Positions 35,087 through 43,962 of a DNA stretch of 64,000 nt are shown here, in pieces (position 1 is the stretch's first letter; the number at the start of each line of letters is the position of its first letter). The notes beneath the pieces were generated by a model. It was given only the letters and a program-made list of their open reading frames with translations. It did not search any database and was not told the origin of the DNA. Location: assembly GCA_013322215.1 (NCBI GenBank), contig JAAMEZ010000032.1, positions 212,425 to 276,424 of the forward strand, written 5' to 3'. A program made the position numbers and the translations under genes. Source of the DNA: Martinezella rhizogenes. GTDB taxonomy: Bacteria; Pseudomonadota; Alphaproteobacteria; Rhizobiales; Rhizobiaceae.

Positions 35087-36235
35087 ATGAAAATCACCAA
35101 GCTGACGACCTACATCGTTCCCCCGCGCTGGCTGTTCCTGAAGATCGAAACCGACGAAGGCATTGTCGGCTGGGGAGAGCCCGTCGTCGAGGGTCGCGCG
35201 CTCACCGTGCAGGCAGCCGTGCACGAGCTGGAAGACTATCTGATCGGCAAGGACCCCTTCCTGATCGAAGATCACTGGAACGTCATGTACCGCGCCGGCT
35301 TCTATCGCGGCGGCGCTGTTCACATGTCGGCGCTTGCCGGCATCGACCAGGCATTGTGGGACATCAAGGGCAAGGCGCTGGGTCAGCCGATCCATTCCCT
35401 GCTCGGCGGCCAGGTGCGCGACAAGATCAAGGTCTATTCCTGGATCGGCGGCGACCGCCCCTCCGACGTCGCCAACAACGCCAAGGACGTCGTTGCCCGC
35501 GGCTTCAAGGCAATCAAGCTCAACGGCTGCGAGGAAATGCAGATCGTCGACACCTACGACAAGGTGGAAAAGGCGGTCGAGACCATCGCCACCATCCGCG
35601 AGGCGATCGGCCCCTATATCGGCATCGGCGTCGACTTCCACGGCCGCGTCCATCGTCCGATGGCCAAGGTGCTCGCCAAGGAATTGGAGCCCTACAAGCT
35701 GCTCTTCATCGAAGAGCCGGTGCTTTCGGAAAACCGCGAAGCCTTGAAGGAAATCGCCAATCATTGCTCGACGCCGATCGCGCTCGGCGAACGCCTGTAC
35801 TCGCGCTGGGACTTCAAGTCGGTCCTGTCGGACGGCTATGTCGACATTCTCCAGCCCGACCTCTCCCATGCCGGCGGCATCACCGAATGCCGCAAGATCG
35901 CGGCCATGGCCGAAGCCTATGACGTGGCGCTGGCGCCGCATTGCCCGCTTGGCCCGATCGCGCTTGCCGCCTGCCTGCAGGTCGATGCCGTCAGCTACAA
36001 CGCCTTCATCCAGGAACAGAGCCTCGGCATCCACTACAACAAGGGCAATGACATCCTCGACTACATCTCCAACAAGGAGGTGTTCCACTATGCCGATGGT
36101 TTCGTGAGCATTCCGCAAGGCCCCGGCCTCGGCATCGAAGTCGACGAAGCCTATGTCATCGAGCGTGCCAAGGAAGGCCATCGCTGGCGCAACCCGGTCT
36201 GGCGCCACGAGGACGGCAGCGTCGCCGAATGGTAA
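35087..36235 (+). CDS. dgoD: D-galactonate dehydratase
   Basis: 382 residues, the E. coli DgoD length. Enolase superfamily: metal ligands D183, E209 and E235, with catalytic H185 and H285, all at the same numbers as in E. coli (VDFHGR, FIEEPV, LGERLY, APHCPLGP). It dehydrates D-galactonate to 2-keto-3-deoxy-galactonate. The kinase and aldolase of the pathway (dgoK, dgoA) are not next to it. A terminator follows. Confidence 0.97.
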   Translation: MKITKLTTYIVPPRWLFLKIETDEGIVGWGEPVVEGRALTVQAAVHELEDYLIGKDPFLIEDHWNVMYRAGFYRGGAVHMSALAGIDQALWDIKGKALGQPIHSLLGGQVRDKIKVYSWIGGDRPSDVANNAKDVVARGFKAIKLNGCEEMQIVDTYDKVEKAVETIATIREAIGPYIGIGVDFHGRVHRPMAKVLAKELEPYKLLFIEEPVLSENREALKEIANHCSTPIALGERLYSRWDFKSVLSDGYVDILQPDLSHAGGITECRKIAAMAEAYDVALAPHCPLGPIALAACLQVDAVSYNAFIQEQSLGIHYNKGNDILDYISNKEVFHYADGFVSIPQGPGLGIEVDEAYVIERAKEGHRWRNPVWRHEDGSVAEW

Positions 36236-36283
36236 GAATTTGGCCCTCATCTAAGGGGCCGAAGATGTAACATCCCGAATGAT

Positions 36284-36330
36284 TAAAGGCCCGGCAGCAG
36301 CAGACCTGCGCTGTCGGGCCTTTTCTTTAA
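36284..36330 (+). terminator. Rho-independent terminator after dgoD
   Basis: AAAGGCCCGGCAGC pairs with GCTGTCGGGCCTTT (one G-T) and is followed by TCTTT. It begins about 50 nt after the dgoD stop. Confidence 0.85.
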
Positions 36331-36434
36331 ATCAGTGCTCTCTTGATCCGGCACCTTTCCCCTTTGCCGCCCCGCGGCGAAGATGATTTTACAGGCGGCT
36401 CAGCCAAGCTCGCTCGCCCCCCAAAAAAGTTGCA

Positions 36435-36554
36435 CCTGCAGTATCGGCGCAGATACTGCAGGCGCGTCATGCGTCTCAACAAGCCCCCAGGGAGACGCAT
36501 TACCGGAGCATGATCACCAAAGGCGTGGAGTGCCCTTTAGCTCAGACCATGCTC
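36435..36554. repeat. Three successive hairpins between dgoD and the Bax-inhibitor gene
   Basis: Hairpin 1: CCTGCAGTATC/GATACTGCAGG (36435-36462), 11 bp. Hairpin 2: ATGCGTCTC/GAGACGCAT (36469-36500), 9 bp. Hairpin 3: GAGCATG/CATGCTC (36506-36554) with an inner AAAGG/CCTTT stem. They fill most of the 3' side of the minus-strand gene at 36572. The last one resembles the GAGCATGATG/CATCATGCTC part of the repeat at 44869-44915. No gene is present in 36236-36571. Confidence 0.65.
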
Positions 36555-36571
36555 AAGCAGGCAATTTCAAA

Positions 36572-37288
36572 CTACTCCCGCTCGCCGGTGAAGTTCAGCA
36601 GCAGCTGGAAGATGTTGACGAAGTTCAGGTAGAGCGACAGGGCACCGAAGACGGCGAGTTTCTGCTGCGATTCCTGATCGTAGTTTTCGGCATACTGTTC
36701 CTTGATGTTCTGCGTATCCCAGGCGGTCAGGCCGACGAAGACGACGATACCGATGACCGAGATGGCGAACTGCAGAGCGCTCGAGCCCAGGAAGATATTG
36801 ACGATGCTGGCGATGATGACGCCGAACAGACCCATCATCAGGAACGAGCCGATGTTGGAAAGGTCACGCTTCGTCGTGTAGCCGTAAAGGCTGGTCGCGC
36901 CGAACATGGTCGCGGCGATGAAGAAAGTACGTGCGATGCTCGTCCCGGTGAAGACCAGGAAGACCGAGGCCAGCGACAGACCCATGACCGCACAGAACGC
37001 CCAGAACATCATCTGCGCCGTGCTTGCCGACATCGACTGGATGCGGAACGAGAAGAAGAACACGAAGGCGAGCGGCGCCAGCATGACGACCCACTTCAGC
37101 GGGCTCTGGAAGATCGGTACGTAAAGCGCCGGCGTCGTGCCGACGATCAGCGCGACGATGCCCGTCACGACAAGGCCGATACCCATGTAATTGTAGACGC
37201 GCAGCATATGCTTGCGCAGTCCCTCGTCGAAGAGCGCCTGAGAGCCGGCGGCGGCTCCGTAGCCGTATCGCGGATTGGTCGGGTTCAT
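36572..37288 (-). CDS. Bax inhibitor-1/YccA family membrane protein
   Basis: 238 residues with seven hydrophobic helices after a soluble N terminus (LFDEGLRKHMLRVYNYMGIGLVVTG). The C-terminal family motif GLTAWDTQNIKEQY and LYLNFVNIFQLLL are present. Bacterial members form pH-gated calcium leak channels or modulate the FtsH protease; which applies is unknown. The ATG at 37288 has AAGGAGAA upstream. It is 22 nt downstream of the anti-sigma gene on the same strand and may be read with it. Confidence 0.93.
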   Translation of the reverse strand: MNPTNPRYGYGAAAGSQALFDEGLRKHMLRVYNYMGIGLVVTGIVALIVGTTPALYVPIFQSPLKWVVMLAPLAFVFFFSFRIQSMSASTAQMMFWAFCAVMGLSLASVFLVFTGTSIARTFFIAATMFGATSLYGYTTKRDLSNIGSFLMMGLFGVIIASIVNIFLGSSALQFAISVIGIVVFVGLTAWDTQNIKEQYAENYDQESQQKLAVFGALSLYLNFVNIFQLLLNFTGERE

Positions 37289-37310
37289 GGTCGTTCTCCT
37301 TTAATCCAAA

Positions 37311-38081
37311 CTAGTAGAGGCTGCGGGCAAGCTTTTCGGCATCGCCGTCCAGCTGGCCCGCCTTGCCATTGCCGATCAGCGCATAGGCAACTTCGCCGAT
37401 CTGCCAATAGGCAGCCTGGACATCGTCACGCTTGATGTGACTGACGTCCTGGACGGCGAAATTGCCCGGGCGGACGGCGAAAAGTGACAAATGTCCATCT
37501 TCTCCGGCATCGACCATCATTTCGATGCTTGGGCCGAACTCGGACGGATAGATCTGCGCATCGGTGACGCGCCAGTCGCCCGGCAGTTCCGGCAATACGA
37601 TTGCCGTCGAAGCACGGATTTCTTCCGGATTGTAACTCGCAGCCGCCGCTTGCGGCTTGATCTCCTCGCGCACGGCAGTCGTCTTATAGGCGCGCACCGC
37701 ATCGTCGACAAAGGCCGGCGGCCGCGTGGACGCACTGACCTCGCTCGCCGTAAAGGCGCCGAAGGACGTATGCGCGACCCAGCCGGTCGTCACCAGCACG
37801 GCGATGGCAGCAACCCGCTGGAAGGACCCCAGCATGCGGCCATAAACCAGCCCGCGCTCCAGCCGCCGCGCGGCCTCACGCGTTTCTGCCCGGACCACAT
37901 GGCCTTCTCCAGCCAGCGCCATGCGCAGCTCGCCGCGGATGCTCATATCGGCCATCACCTTGGCGGCGATCTCCGGATGCTCCGAGAGATAGGATTCCAC
38001 CTCGACACGGCGCGCGAGAGTGAGCTCGCCATCGACGTAGGCGTCGAGATCAGTATCGATGATCGGATCAACGATTTTCAT
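37311..38081 (-). CDS. Anti-sigma factor, single-pass membrane protein
   Basis: 256 residues. The N terminus (IDTDLDAYVDGELTLARRVEVESYLSEHPEIAAKV) is the usual anti-sigma domain start, lacking the zinc HxxxCxxC motif. One transmembrane helix is at about residues 88-108 (FQRVAAIAVLVTTGWVAHTSF); the rest is periplasmic. It should hold the ECF sigma factor until an envelope signal arrives. The ATG at 38081 has GGGAGG upstream and overlaps the sigma gene by 14 nt, the classic sigma/anti-sigma coupling. Confidence 0.88.
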   Translation of the reverse strand: MKIVDPIIDTDLDAYVDGELTLARRVEVESYLSEHPEIAAKVMADMSIRGELRMALAGEGHVVRAETREAARRLERGLVYGRMLGSFQRVAAIAVLVTTGWVAHTSFGAFTASEVSASTRPPAFVDDAVRAYKTTAVREEIKPQAAAASYNPEEIRASTAIVLPELPGDWRVTDAQIYPSEFGPSIEMMVDAGEDGHLSLFAVRPGNFAVQDVSHIKRDDVQAAYWQIGEVAYALIGNGKAGQLDGDAEKLARSLY

Positions 38082-38607
38082 TGCCGCCTCCCTCGATAAG
38101 CCTGAGATGTGAAACCTTGGAGGTAGCCTCCTCGAAACTACGCAGCGTCGCCCGTGCCCGCGCAATGCGGGACATCAGCGTGCCGACAGGAATGCCAAGT
38201 GCAGATGCCGCCTCCTGATAAGAGAGATCTTCGATCGCCACGAGATGCAGCGCCTCGCGCTGCTCCTCGGGCAGATTGAAGAATGCCTCGCGGACCTGGC
38301 TCAAACGCACCGTATGGTCCTGCGATGCCGGCAATGCCGTTTCGAGGTCAGCCGCGGCTTCCTCGTGACGACGGTTCAACGACTTCTTCTGACGCAGGCG
38401 GTCGATATGCACATTGTGCAGGATCGACAGCAGCCAGGTGCGCAGATTGCCGCCGTGGCGGAAAGATGCCTTGCGCTCATATGCCTTGACCAGCGCGTCA
38501 TGCACCAGATCTTCGGCTTCGTCCGCGTTGCGCACGAGCGAGCGGGCGTAACGTCTCAGCGAACCGAGCTGCCCCAAAACATCGAATGTGCGTCCTTTGC
38601 GTTCCAT
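38068..38607 (-). CDS. ECF RNA polymerase sigma factor
   Basis: 179 residues. Region 2 is YARSLVRNADEAEDLVHDALVKAYERKASFRHGGNLRTWLLSILHNVHIDRLR; region 4 is LPEEQREALHLVAIEDLSYQEAASALGIPVGTLMSRIARARATLR. There is no region 3, as expected of group IV. It directs a stress regulon, probably envelope or oxidative stress. It overlaps its anti-sigma gene by 14 nt. A possible ECF-type promoter lies just upstream, though it would leave almost no leader. Confidence 0.94.
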   Translation of the reverse strand: MERKGRTFDVLGQLGSLRRYARSLVRNADEAEDLVHDALVKAYERKASFRHGGNLRTWLLSILHNVHIDRLRQKKSLNRRHEEAAADLETALPASQDHTVRLSQVREAFFNLPEEQREALHLVAIEDLSYQEAASALGIPVGTLMSRIARARATLRSFEEATSKVSHLRLIEGGGNENR

Positions 38608-38615
38608 ACTCCTAT

Positions 38616-38642
38616 ATACGGAAGCACTCTGGATTCTATTCC
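38616..38642 (-). promoter_or_regulatory. Possible ECF-type promoter of the sigma gene
   Basis: On the minus strand GGAAT (38642-38638), 17 nt, then CGTAT (38620-38616). This is the general look of an ECF -35/-10 pair and would mean autoregulation. The -10 is only 8 nt before the ATG at 38607, so the message would be nearly leaderless; the call is weak for that reason. Confidence 0.3.
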
Positions 38643-38670
38643 ATCGCCCGACGAATATTTTTGCAGATTT

Positions 38671-39594
38671 TTACATCAGCAGGAAATCCTTGGGCTGCGG
38701 CAACGGCGGCAGGTCGGTTTCGCCGAGCGCTTCGCGCAGATTGATCTCGATCGTATCGGCAAGGGCGCCGATGGCGAGCGCATTGGGACGATGGCCGAAA
38801 GGGTCCTCCAGTTCGTCGCCCAGCGCATCGAGACCGAAGAAGGTATAGGCGATCAGGGCCGTGACGAAGGGCGAACCCCAGCCGAGCGTATCGACATAGC
38901 CGAAGGGTAGCAGGAAGCAGAAGAGATAGGCGGTGCGATGCAAAAGCAGCGTATAGCCGAAAGGCAGCGGCGTATTGCGCAGCCGCTCGCAAGCCGCCTG
39001 GGCCGCACCCATCTGGCCAATCGTGATATCCAGCATCTGATATTGAATATCCGAAATCGCACCCGATGCCTTCAGCCGCGCGAGATCGGCGGACATCAAG
39101 CGCAGGATAAGGTCGGGCCGGTTCTGAGCCGCATGGTAGAATTCCGCCTCGCTTGGGGTCAGCAGGCGCAGCACCTTGCCCTCGTCGCTGCCTTCACGCA
39201 GAAGACAGACCAGCGCCTGTGTAAAGGCCATGGTCAGGCACAGCAGGTTTTTGCGCGCCTCTATACCAGCCTCGCCCGCACCCTCCAGCACCAGCGTCTG
39301 GCGGGCGAAGCTGCGCGCGAGATGGACGAGTTGCCCCCAGTCGCGCCGCCCCTCCCACCACCGGTCGTAACAGGCATTGTTACGGAAACCGAGGAAGATC
39401 GAAAGCGCGATACCGAGCAGCGATAGCGCCGAGCCGTTGAAGGAGACGATGAGGTGCGGCTTCTCCTCATGCCCCCAGACGATCAGCGTGGACAGGAGGA
39501 AGATGGCGATGATCTGCGGCAGGATGCGCCGGATGATCGACCCTCGAACGATGAAAAAAAGCTGGAAGAGATTCGGCCGGTCGCGGACGATCAT
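38671..39594 (-). CDS. Bestrophin-family anion channel
   Basis: 307 residues from the ATG at 39594; a GTG at 39639 would add 15. The family segments are present: LGIALSIFLGFRNNACYDRWWEGRRDWGQLV near the N terminus and the C-terminal FFGLDALGDELEDPFG. Bacterial bestrophins are pentameric channels in the inner membrane. Hydrophobic helices lie at about 22-45, 55-75 and 205-250. It is upstream of the sigma gene on the same strand with 63 nt between, but a link is not shown. Confidence 0.92.
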   Translation of the reverse strand: MIVRDRPNLFQLFFIVRGSIIRRILPQIIAIFLLSTLIVWGHEEKPHLIVSFNGSALSLLGIALSIFLGFRNNACYDRWWEGRRDWGQLVHLARSFARQTLVLEGAGEAGIEARKNLLCLTMAFTQALVCLLREGSDEGKVLRLLTPSEAEFYHAAQNRPDLILRLMSADLARLKASGAISDIQYQMLDITIGQMGAAQAACERLRNTPLPFGYTLLLHRTAYLFCFLLPFGYVDTLGWGSPFVTALIAYTFFGLDALGDELEDPFGHRPNALAIGALADTIEINLREALGETDLPPLPQPKDFLLM

Positions 39595-39717
39595 GACGAA
39601 GCGCACTCTCGATGAATGTTTGGTGAGGGAGCAATACACCAGACAAGCCGGGAGTAACGAGCATTTCTTGCAAGGCGGCTCCGACCAGCGGGCATCGCTC
39701 GCTGGTCAGGCGGACCA

Positions 39718-40470
39718 TCATTTCGCGCTGGCGCTTGCCGTCACCAGAACCGGGTCGGCGCGATAATCCCCAGGGAAGAGATGCTGCAGGTTCTTCACCT
39801 TCGGCAGGTCGTTGATGACGATATAGGGATAGCTCGGATGCGTCGTCAGGAAATCCTGATGGTAATCCTCGGCGGCATAGAATTGCCGCGCCGGCTCGAT
39901 CTTGGTGACGATCGCGGCATCGAAGGCCTTGGCGTGGTTGAGCTGATCGATATAAGCCTTGGCGATATCGGCCTGCGACTGGCTCGTCGGGAAGATCGCC
40001 GAGCGATATTGCGTACCCGTATCCGGCCCCTGATAGTTCAGCTCCGTCGGATCATGGGCAACGGAGAAATAGATCTGCAGCAGATGGCCATAGCTGATCT
40101 TGCGCGGATCGAAGACGATGCGCACGGATTCGGCATGGCCGGTATCGCCCGAGCTCACCATTTCATAATGAGCTGCATCCTTGCTGCCGCCCGTATAGCC
40201 CGATGTGGCACTGATGACACCGTTGACGTGTTGGAAGACGCCCTGCACACCCCAAAAGCAGCCGCCGGCAAGCACCGCTGTTTCCGTGCTGGCGCTAATC
40301 GCTTTTTCATCCATGCTCGGCGCGGGAATGACCCGCGCATCCTCGGCCGATGCGCGACCGACAAATTGCAGTGCGATGGCGCCGACCAGCACTGCGGACG
40401 CCGTGAGTCCGGCAAGGCGCGTAACCCGCGCCGAGCCAATACGGATCATATCTGTCGATAAAGTCTTCAT
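39718..40470 (-). CDS. msrA: Peptide-methionine (S)-S-oxide reductase MsrA, exported
   Basis: 250 residues, about 70 longer than cytosolic MsrA because of an N-terminal signal or anchor (hydrophobic run LAGLTASAVLVGAIALQFVG, then ASAE). The catalytic motif is LAGGCFWGVQGVF with Cys71; SGYTGG, GDTGHAESVRIVFDP and YFSVAHDPTELNYQGPDTGTQYRS are all typical. It repairs oxidised methionines in periplasmic proteins. The resolving electron donor is not encoded nearby. The ATG at 40470 has GGAGAG upstream. Confidence 0.94.
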   Translation of the reverse strand: MKTLSTDMIRIGSARVTRLAGLTASAVLVGAIALQFVGRASAEDARVIPAPSMDEKAISASTETAVLAGGCFWGVQGVFQHVNGVISATSGYTGGSKDAAHYEMVSSGDTGHAESVRIVFDPRKISYGHLLQIYFSVAHDPTELNYQGPDTGTQYRSAIFPTSQSQADIAKAYIDQLNHAKAFDAAIVTKIEPARQFYAAEDYHQDFLTTHPSYPYIVINDLPKVKNLQHLFPGDYRADPVLVTASASAK

Positions 40471-40604
40471 GACACTCTCCTCTCGACCGCCATTCTAAAC
40501 GCTTCGGTCACAAGGAGATACGGAAAGGCGAGGCTCAATGTTACATACGGTCGCGTGTAACACCGAAACGTGAACGAGGCGGCGGCCTTATTCAGAAATG
40601 ATGT

Positions 40605-40814
40605 TCAGTAATGGGGCGGCTTGGTAATCGCCGGCGCGTCGAGCGATTGCTCCTCCAGCGTCAGAAACCGCTCGGTCAGCCGGTCGAGCTTCTGCCTGGT
40701 CTGCTCGACCACCTTCCATTGCTCGGCAATCTGGTCGGAAAGCTCCTCGATCGTCTTCGCCTGATGGGCGACCGTCTCTTCGAGTTTGGTGATGCGGCTT
40801 TGTTCGTCTGACAT
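40605..40814 (-). CDS. slyX: SlyX homologue
   Basis: 69 residues. A single coiled coil (RITKLEETVAHQAKTIEEL, then EQTRQKLDRLTERF) ends in the family-typical ITKPPHY. SlyX is small and of unknown role. The ATG at 40814 has AAGGGA upstream; the ORF to 40853 adds an unsupported leader. It stands alone between msrA and the phosphodiesterase gene. Confidence 0.88.
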   Translation of the reverse strand: MSDEQSRITKLEETVAHQAKTIEELSDQIAEQWKVVEQTRQKLDRLTERFLTLEEQSLDAPAITKPPHY

Positions 40815-41049
40815 ATCTGATCCCTTTCGCAACGATCTATAGCAGCCTGGCAATCGCGTACAGTGCTTCCGTTCGACATGATGCGGGCAGCACCCTCGTT
40901 TGACGGCGATGTGACAAAACTGAAAAACAGATGAAAAGACCCGTTACCTAACTGACATGGGGGCCTTCTAAAGAGAGCGCAGAGACGCGCCGGTTTGAAG
41001 GCCATTCCTTCCGCAGGCGCACCCTTTCTAGAGACTGCGGAGAAGCGCC

Positions 41050-41886
41050 TTGAAGATCATCCAGATTACCGACACCCATTTGAGCCCCAACAAGCCGCAT
41101 TTCAACGGCAATTGGGAGCCGCTGGCGAAATGGATCGAGGCAAGCGGCGCCGATCTCGTCGTTCACACTGGCGATCTCAGCGTCGACGGCGCCGACAAGG
41201 ACGAAGATCTTATCTTCTCCATGGATCTGATGCGGCAAGTCTCCGTGCCGATGCTGATCGTGCCCGGAAACCACGACGTCGGCCACCTGCCCGGCTCTTA
41301 TCAGCCAGTCAATCCGGAACGGCTGGAGCGCTGGCGTCGCCTCGTCGGTCCCGATTATTGGGCGAAGGACGTCGACAACTGGCGGCTGATCGGCCTCAAC
41401 AGCCTGCTGATGGGCTTCGAGGATGCCGAAGAGCAGAAGCAGTTCGACTGGCTGCAGCAGATGCTCGAAAGCCGTGGCGAGCGCCGTGTTGCCCTCTTTG
41501 CCCACAAGCCGCTCTTCGTCGATGCGCCGGATGAGGGCGACACCGGTTACTGGAGCGTGCGCCCGACCCAGCGCCGCCGTCTTTACGATCTGATCGCGGC
41601 CCATGACGTCGCCCTTTTCGGCAGCGGCCACCTGCACTGGACCTGGGAAGGCCGCTTCAACCGTACCAACCTCGTCTGGGCACCGCCCGGCGCCTTCATC
41701 CTCGACAAGATGGAACGCGAAATGCCGGGCGAACGGCTGATCGGCGCCGCGATCCATGAGCTTGGCGAGACGGTGTCGACCGAGCTCGTCGCCGTACCCG
41801 GCATGACCGCCTACTTCCTCGATGACGTCGTCATGGAAGTCTATCCGCAGGCAGCACCGAAGGCACAGAAGGAGCCGACCGAATGA
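41050..41886 (+). CDS. Cytoplasmic metallophosphodiesterase (CpdA/GpdQ-like)
   Basis: 278 residues. Dimetal ligands of the class III phosphodiesterases: D8 and H10 (QITDTHL), D42 (TGDLS), N74-H75 (GNHD), H in FAHKPLF, and GSGHLHW near 190. Relatives act on cAMP or on glycerophosphodiesters. There is no signal peptide. The start is a TTG at 41050 with GGAGA upstream. The stop overlaps the start of the ABC ATPase gene (ATGA at 41883-41886), so the enzyme probably acts on what the importer brings in, which favours a phosphodiester substrate over cAMP. Confidence 0.88.
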   Translation: MKIIQITDTHLSPNKPHFNGNWEPLAKWIEASGADLVVHTGDLSVDGADKDEDLIFSMDLMRQVSVPMLIVPGNHDVGHLPGSYQPVNPERLERWRRLVGPDYWAKDVDNWRLIGLNSLLMGFEDAEEQKQFDWLQQMLESRGERRVALFAHKPLFVDAPDEGDTGYWSVRPTQRRRLYDLIAAHDVALFGSGHLHWTWEGRFNRTNLVWAPPGAFILDKMEREMPGERLIGAAIHELGETVSTELVAVPGMTAYFLDDVVMEVYPQAAPKAQKEPTE

Positions 41887-43046
41887 GCGCACTCTCGCTT
41901 CGCGGCATCGCCAAATCCTTCGGCGGCAACGCCATCCTCAAGGGCGTCGATCTCGAAGTCCAGCCGGGCGAGTTCATTGCCCTCGTCGGCCCGTCCGGCT
42001 GCGGCAAGAGCACGCTGCTGCGCATCCTCGCGGGCCTTGACCATGCCGATAGCGGTGAAATCATCCTTGGCGGCAGCGACGTGTCAGGCGTTGCGGCCGC
42101 CGACCGTAACATCGCCATGGTGTTCCAGTCCTACGCGCTCTATCCGCACCTGACGGCCTCGGAAAACATCGCCGTGCCGCTCGCCATGCGCCGCCTGTCG
42201 CGCATCCAGCGCCTGCCCTTCATCGGTGCGCTGATCCCCGGCCAGCGCGCCACCCGCTCCGCCATCATCCGCGACGTCCGCGAAATGGCGACGTCGCTGA
42301 AGATCGACCACCTGCTCGATCGCAAGCCCGGCCAGATGTCGGGCGGCCAGCGTCAGCGCGTGGCACTCGCCCGCGCCATGGTGCGCCGCCCCGCCGTCTT
42401 CCTGATGGACGAGCCGCTTTCCAATCTCGATGCCAACCTGCGCGTTCATGCCCGCGGCGAGATCGTCGACCTGCATCGCCGCGCCGGCGTGCCGACAGTC
42501 TATGTCACGCACGACCAGGCCGAGGCGCTGTCGATGGCCGATCGCGTCGCCGTGATGATCGGCGGCCAATTGTTGCAGCTCGCCTCGCCGCAGGTGATCT
42601 ATGACGATCCCTCGCATATCGAAGTGGCCCGTTTCGTCGGCCAGCCGCGCATCAACCTTTTGCCGGCGCGGGCTGAAAGCGGCATCGTCGCCTTCGGCGG
42701 CATCCGGCTTGCGCTGGAAGACGGCAGCATCGCCGGCAACAACGTCACGCTCGGTATCCGTCCGGAATTCGTGAGCCTCACGCAAAACCGGCAGGACGCG
42801 CTGGCAGCGCATATCGAGCGCATGGAGTTCCTCGGCTCCGAAGTCATTCTCTATGCCAAGCTCGACGCCATCGGCGAAACCATGGTCGTCAAGCTCGCTC
42901 CGGCCGAAGTTGCCGGCCTTTCAGCCGGCATGCCCGTTGCGCTGACCTTGGAGCCAGAACAGGCGATGGTCTTCGCCGAGGATGGCCGCCGCCTGCGCGC
43001 GAGCCCCACCACCGTCGACGCCACGCGGGAGAAGGCGCATGGCTAG
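41883..43046 (+). CDS. ABC importer ATPase, UgpC/MalK type
   Basis: 387 residues. Walker A GPSGCGKST, Q-loop VFQSYALYPHLT, signature MSGGQRQRVALARA and Walker B VFLMDEPLSNLD, followed by the C-terminal OB-fold (TOBE) regulatory domain typical of MalK/UgpC. A 20-residue insert (SRIQRLPFIGALIPGQRATR) lies between the Q-loop and the signature, longer than usual. It energises the two permeases downstream. Overlaps: 4 nt with the phosphodiesterase gene, 8 nt with permease 1. Confidence 0.95.
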   Translation: MSALSLRGIAKSFGGNAILKGVDLEVQPGEFIALVGPSGCGKSTLLRILAGLDHADSGEIILGGSDVSGVAAADRNIAMVFQSYALYPHLTASENIAVPLAMRRLSRIQRLPFIGALIPGQRATRSAIIRDVREMATSLKIDHLLDRKPGQMSGGQRQRVALARAMVRRPAVFLMDEPLSNLDANLRVHARGEIVDLHRRAGVPTVYVTHDQAEALSMADRVAVMIGGQLLQLASPQVIYDDPSHIEVARFVGQPRINLLPARAESGIVAFGGIRLALEDGSIAGNNVTLGIRPEFVSLTQNRQDALAAHIERMEFLGSEVILYAKLDAIGETMVVKLAPAEVAGLSAGMPVALTLEPEQAMVFAEDGRRLRASPTTVDATREKAHG

Positions 43047-43962
43047 TATTGCCGCCACATCCCTGCCGATGCGGACGGCCGCGGCCCGCGAACGCAGCGA
43101 AGCCCGCACGGCTCTGCTCTTCGCCCTGCCCGCCATCATCCTGATCGTGCTCTTCATCATCGTGCCGATCGTCGCCGTCGTCGTGCTCGGCTTCACGGAC
43201 TTCCAGCTCGGCGACAAGAGCCTGCGTTTCGTCGCCTTCGAGAACTATGCGCATCTGTTGCGTGATCGCGCCTTTCAGAAATCGCTCTGGAACACCACGG
43301 TCTATACCGCAATCGTCGCGCCCGTCTCGATCGTGCTCGGCCTCGGCGTCGCATTGCTGATCGAGAGCGAAGGCATCGGCCGCAGCTTCTTCCGCACGGC
43401 CTATTTCCTGCCCGTCGCCTCGCTAATCGTGGCGATGGCGACCGTCTGGCAATATCTCTTCCATCCGACGATCGGCCCGATCAATGCGCTGCTCGCTGAA
43501 ATCGGCCTGCCCGGTCCGAACTGGCTCGGCTCGTCGGCAACGGCGCTCTACAGCCTGTCGATCATCGGCGTCTGGCAATCCGTCGGCTTCAACATGGTGC
43601 TGTTTCTGGCCGGCCTCACAGCCATCCCGCGCGAACTCTATGCCGCCGCCGAAGTCGATGGCGCGAAATCCGCATGGGACCGCTTCTGGCTCGTCACCTG
43701 GCCGATGCTCGGCCCGACCACGCTGTTCGTCACGACCATCAGCATCATCAATGCCGTGAAGGTGTTCGACACCGTGAAGGCCCTGACCGACGGCGGCCCG
43801 AACCATGCCTCGGAAGTCCTGCTCTTCAGCATCTATCAGGAAGGCTTCGTCTATCTCCGGGTCGGCTATGCCTCGGCGATGACCACGGTCTTCCTCGCCA
43901 TCCTCGTGGTGCTGACCTTCCTGCAATATCGCGTCCAAGACCGGCAGGTGCATTACACATGA
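43039..43962 (+). CDS. ABC sugar/glycerol-phosphate permease, UgpA type
   Basis: 307 residues with six transmembrane helices. The binding-protein-dependent permease EAA loop is LYAAAEVDGAKSAWDRFWLVTWPML, which docks on the ATPase. It belongs to the MalF/UgpA group but lacks MalF's large periplasmic loop. The ATG at 43039 lies in the end of the ATPase gene, and the stop overlaps permease 2 (ATGA at 43959-43962). Confidence 0.94.
   Translation: MASIAATSLPMRTAAARERSEARTALLFALPAIILIVLFIIVPIVAVVVLGFTDFQLGDKSLRFVAFENYAHLLRDRAFQKSLWNTTVYTAIVAPVSIVLGLGVALLIESEGIGRSFFRTAYFLPVASLIVAMATVWQYLFHPTIGPINALLAEIGLPGPNWLGSSATALYSLSIIGVWQSVGFNMVLFLAGLTAIPRELYAAAEVDGAKSAWDRFWLVTWPMLGPTTLFVTTISIINAVKVFDTVKALTDGGPNHASEVLLFSIYQEGFVYLRVGYASAMTTVFLAILVVLTFLQYRVQDRQVHYT

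Noticed and set aside
34181..36250. 689-codon ORF antisense to gntR-dgoD (also 28027-29877 opposite the RND gene and 5563-6801 opposite spoVR)
   Set aside because: These are mirror frames of high-GC coding sequence. The opposite strand in each case encodes a full-length protein with intact motifs.
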